Assembly (NCBI RefSeq): GCF_001047675.1
Contig: NZ_CP011975.1
Location: forward strand, 1,590,073 to 1,654,072
Source: Yersinia aleksiciae
GTDB lineage: Bacteria; Pseudomonadota; Gammaproteobacteria; Enterobacterales; Enterobacteriaceae
Direction: 5' to 3'
DNA: 64,000 nt
In this document: positions 61,923 to 64,000 of the stretch, piece by piece
Position numbering within the stretch: the first letter of the stretch is position 1
Layout of the letters: each line of letters opens with the position of its first letter
The notes under the pieces: generated by a model
What the model was told of the DNA's origin: nothing
Databases searched by the model: none
What the model saw: the letters and a program-made list of their open reading frames with translations, nothing else
Made by a program: the position numbers and the translations under genes

Positions 61923-62956
61923 GACAAACGCTCCACAGCATTAACCTCACCATTACTGGCAATAAAGCGCACTTCTGGTTCTAACCAGATTGAAAATTTC
62001 TTTGCGACCTGCTGACGGATATAACTGGCAAGACCAAGTACATCCTGACCTGTGGCCTCTGCAAGGTTAATCAGAACCAGAGCTTGCTGTTGATGTACCG
62101 CCGCCCCGCCGATCTGGTGTCCTTTAAGTGCGCATTGGTCGATAAGCCAACCGGCGGCCAGCTTTATCGATCCATCGGGTTGTCGATAATGAGGTGCATT
62201 AGGATAATGTTTTACAATGTCTTCGGCGACAGCAGCATCTACTACCGGATTTTTGAAAAAGCTACCTGCATTACCGGTCACTGTTGGGTCTGGCAGTTTG
62301 CTACGGCGCATCGCACAGACAGAGTTGAAGATGTCTTGCGCGGTAACACTTGATGGGTCCATGCGGATTAAATCACCATAGCCCAGTGTCGGCGTCCATG
62401 ATTTCATTAATTTGATACCCACAGCGACGATGGCAAATCCATCACCATACTGATGCTTAAATATGCTATCGCGATAACCAAATTGACACTCTTGAGCTGA
62501 AAGGCGCAAAACGGTACCTTTATCCATATCAAGTAAATCAACGTATTCGCATACTTTTTGCAGTTCAACGCCATAGGCACCGATATTTTGAATCGGTGCA
62601 GAGCCGACACAGCCGGGAATTAACGCTAGGTTCTCTAAGCCTGGCATGTTGTTTTGCAATGAATAACAGACCAATTGATGCCAGTTTTCCCCAGCCCCAA
62701 CATGCAGATGCCAAGCAGTATCATCTTCAGTAGAAATGATGCCTTTTATGCGATTAAGTAATACTGTTCCTGAATAATTTTCGATAAATAGAACATTACT
62801 ACCTTCACCAAGCAAAAGTACGGGTTGATGCTTAGAGACTGATTCACGCCATGCGCTGATCAATTCCTCAGGCGAATTGGCACTGATTACGTTGCTCGCG
62901 TAAGCTGATAGCGCGAAAGTATTGAGATGTTTTAGCGGGGAACCTTGATTCGACAT
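61919..62956 (-). CDS. murB: UDP-N-acetylenolpyruvoylglucosamine reductase
   Basis: 345 residues (E. coli 342). FAD enzyme making UDP-MurNAc for peptidoglycan. The FAD-binding [12 protein letters not shown], the substrate-binding GYRDSIFK, the catalytic Ser in [10 protein letters not shown] and the Glu in WLEPEVRFI identify the type-I enzyme. It lies upstream of birA in a two-gene unit, downstream of the second rRNA operon as in E. coli. Confidence 0.98.
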   Translation of the reverse strand: MSNQGSPLKHLNTFALSAYASNVISANSPEELISAWRESVSKHQPVLLLGEGSNVLFIENYSGTVLLNRIKGIISTEDDTAWHLHVGAGENWHQLVCYSLQNNMPGLENLALIPGCVGSAPIQNIGAYGVELQKVCEYVDLLDMDKGTVLRLSAQECQFGYRDSIFKHQYGDGFAIVAVGIKLMKSWTPTLGYGDLIRMDPSSVTAQDIFNSVCAMRRSKLPDPTVTGNAGSFFKNPVVDAAVAEDIVKHYPNAPHYRQPDGSIKLAAGWLIDQCALKGHQIGGAAVHQQQALVLINLAEATGQDVLGLASYIRQQVAKKFSIWLEPEVRFIASNGEVNAVERLS

Positions 62957-63060
62957 TACATTAGATACTCATTCTAACTAGCTCTGGCGCTAGTCTAACC
63001 GATCATAATACGCATATTGTATTTTGTTTTAAGTGAAGACATAAAAAACGCCCTCTACTC

Positions 63061-63088
63061 GTTGGGTGTCCAACTTTCAGGGTGCAGT
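63061..63088. mobile_element. Possible insertion-sequence end scar
   Basis: GTTGGGTGTCCAACTTTC then AGGGTGCAGTTC resembles, in my recollection, the terminal inverted repeat of IS3-family (IS150-like) elements. No transposase remains and no second end was found. Ascertaining the family needs a database search. Confidence 0.3.
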
Positions 63089-63128
63089 TCAGTAGCAGAG
63101 TTTTTTTTACTTTTGTATTTTGCACATA

Positions 63129-63157
63129 GCAAAAACCCCACGCTTTTGGCATGGGGT
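63129..63157 (-). terminator. Second terminator downstream of the rRNA operon
   Basis: Near copy of 17721-17748 (minus-strand ACCCCATGC/GCGTGGGG, then TTTTTGCT). Confidence 0.85.
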
Positions 63158-63171
63158 CTCGACTTTATTTG

Positions 63172-63187
63172 ATGCCTGCCAGTGTCC
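63172..63187 (-). pseudogene. Relic of a 5S rRNA 3' end
   Basis: 16 nt matching the 3' end of 5S with one change, in front of the 63129-63157 terminator. The intervening 130 bp to the intact 5S terminator has no 5S body. Confidence 0.55.
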
Positions 63188-63311
63188 ACAGTATTCGTCT
63201 CATCTTTAAGATGAGTCTCACCCCTAACGGGGCCAGCGCAGACGCTGTTCAAACTGCGTTCACAGTTTGTCGCATGTCATGCTCCAGTCGCTCTCGGTTA
63301 AAACCCATAAA

Positions 63312-63339
63312 CAAAAAAGGCCACCCGTTAGGGTAGCCT
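63312..63339 (-). terminator. First terminator after the 5S of the second rRNA operon
   Basis: Minus-strand AGGCTACCC-TAAC-GGGTGGCCT followed by TTTTTTGTTT; one G-U pair in the stem. Confidence 0.85.
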
Positions 63340-63353
63340 GTTTTGTTTATTTG

Positions 63354-63473
63354 ATGCCTGGCAGTGTCCTACTCTCGCATGGGGAGACCCCACACTACCA
63401 TCGGCGCTACGGCGTTTCACTTCTGAGTTCGGCATGGGATCAGGTGGGACCACCGCGCTATGGCCGCCAGGCA
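63354..63473 (-). rRNA. rrf: 5S ribosomal RNA of the second rRNA operon
   Basis: 120 nt, same variant as the proximal 5S at 18012-18131. Only one intact 5S follows this 23S. Confidence 0.98.
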
Positions 63474-63658
63474 AATTCTGTTTTAACCAACCCGTTCAGT
63501 ATCAAATACCAAACCAATTAGCTCAATCTCGGAACTTCGCTGAAAATCAAGAGTATACGTATCATACCGATACTCACCCTTTCGGGTTCGCCACTCATGG
63601 CGCTCAAAATCGTTTCACTCGATTTTGTCTCAAATAGCCAAAACACCTTTGGTGTTGT

Positions 63659-64000
63659 AAGGTTAAGCCTCACGGATCATTAGTACTGGTTAGCTCAATG
63701 CATCGCTGCACTTACACACCCAGCCTATCAACGTCATAGTCTTTAACGTTCCTTCAGGGGGCTTAAAGCCCCAGGGAAGACTCATCTCGAGGCAAGTTTC
63801 CCGCTTAGATGCTTTCAGCGGTTATCTCTTCCGAATTTAGCTACCGGGCAATGCCATTGGCATGACAACCCGAACACCAGTGATTCGTCCACTCCGGTCC
63901 TCTCGTACTAGGAGCAGCCCCTCTCAATCTTCCAACGCCCACGGCAGATAGGGACCGAACTGTCTCACGACGTTCTAAACCCAGCTCGCGTACCACTTTA
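63659..64000 (-). rRNA. rrl: 23S ribosomal RNA, 3' part, cut by window edge
   Basis: 342 nt of the 3' end, essentially identical to 18318 onward. By synteny this is the operon at the E. coli rrnB position, next to murB. Confidence 0.98.

Overview
The window reads as chromosomal DNA of a gamma-proteobacterium of the order Enterobacterales. The gene order matches, in reverse, the E. coli K-12 region from rrnB-murB-birA-coaA through tufB-secE-nusG-rplKAJL-rpoBC, thiCEFSGH, rsd-nudC-hemE-nfi-yjaG-hupA, purHD and rrnE to metA-aceBAK-iclR-metH. Two large two-partner-secretion exoprotein genes interrupt this backbone, and the protein sequences look Yersinia-like. The genus is an inference; the order is well supported.

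Layout. 1-6.2 kb: a TpsB outer-membrane transporter (cut by the window edge) and a 1607-residue TpsA exoprotein. 6.2-17.4 kb: metH, the glyoxylate shunt (iclR facing aceBAK) and metA, with recognisable IclR and MetJ operators. 17.7-23.7 kb: a complete rRNA operon on the minus strand (16S, tRNA-Ile, tRNA-Ala, 23S, 5S, tRNA-Thr, second 5S) with P1/P2 promoters and boxA elements. 23.8-27 kb: purHD behind a PurR box. 27-31.5 kb: yjaH-like lipoprotein, hupA, yjaG, nfi, hemE, nudC. 31.6-38 kb: rsd and the TPP-riboswitch-controlled thiCEFSGH operon. 38.1-44 kb: an orphan CDI-type toxin exoprotein with an overlapping immunity gene. 44.3-58.8 kb: rpoC, rpoB, rplL, rplJ, rplA, rplK, nusG, secE, tuf and four tRNAs, all minus strand. 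59.2-63 kb: a GNAT acetyltransferase, coaA, birA, murB. 63.1-64 kb: the 3' end of a second rRNA operon.

How it works together. Most of the window is growth-rate machinery: rRNA, tRNA, EF-Tu, ribosomal stalk proteins, RNA polymerase, Rsd and HU. It also holds biosynthesis of purines, thiamine, haem, CoA, biotin-dependent regulation, peptidoglycan precursor and methionine. The accessory material is the two exoprotein loci and the GNAT gene.

Main unexpected points. (1) The CDI-type exoprotein at 38684-43825 has lost its signal peptide through an extra copy of an 8-bp tandem repeat at 43901-43920. Removing one copy restores a textbook TpsA signal peptide behind a good ribosome binding site, so this is either a phase-variable switch or a fresh inactivation. 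(2) The exoprotein ends in a PD-(D/E)XK-like nuclease domain and overlaps its immunity gene by 4 bp, but no transporter gene sits beside it. (3) A second copy of the tRNA-Tyr 3' end lies in the spacer downstream of that tRNA gene. (4) A perfect 22-bp tandem duplication carrying a dyad lies ahead of the GNAT gene. (5) A 5S relic, doubled terminators and an IS-end-like scar lie downstream of the second rRNA operon.
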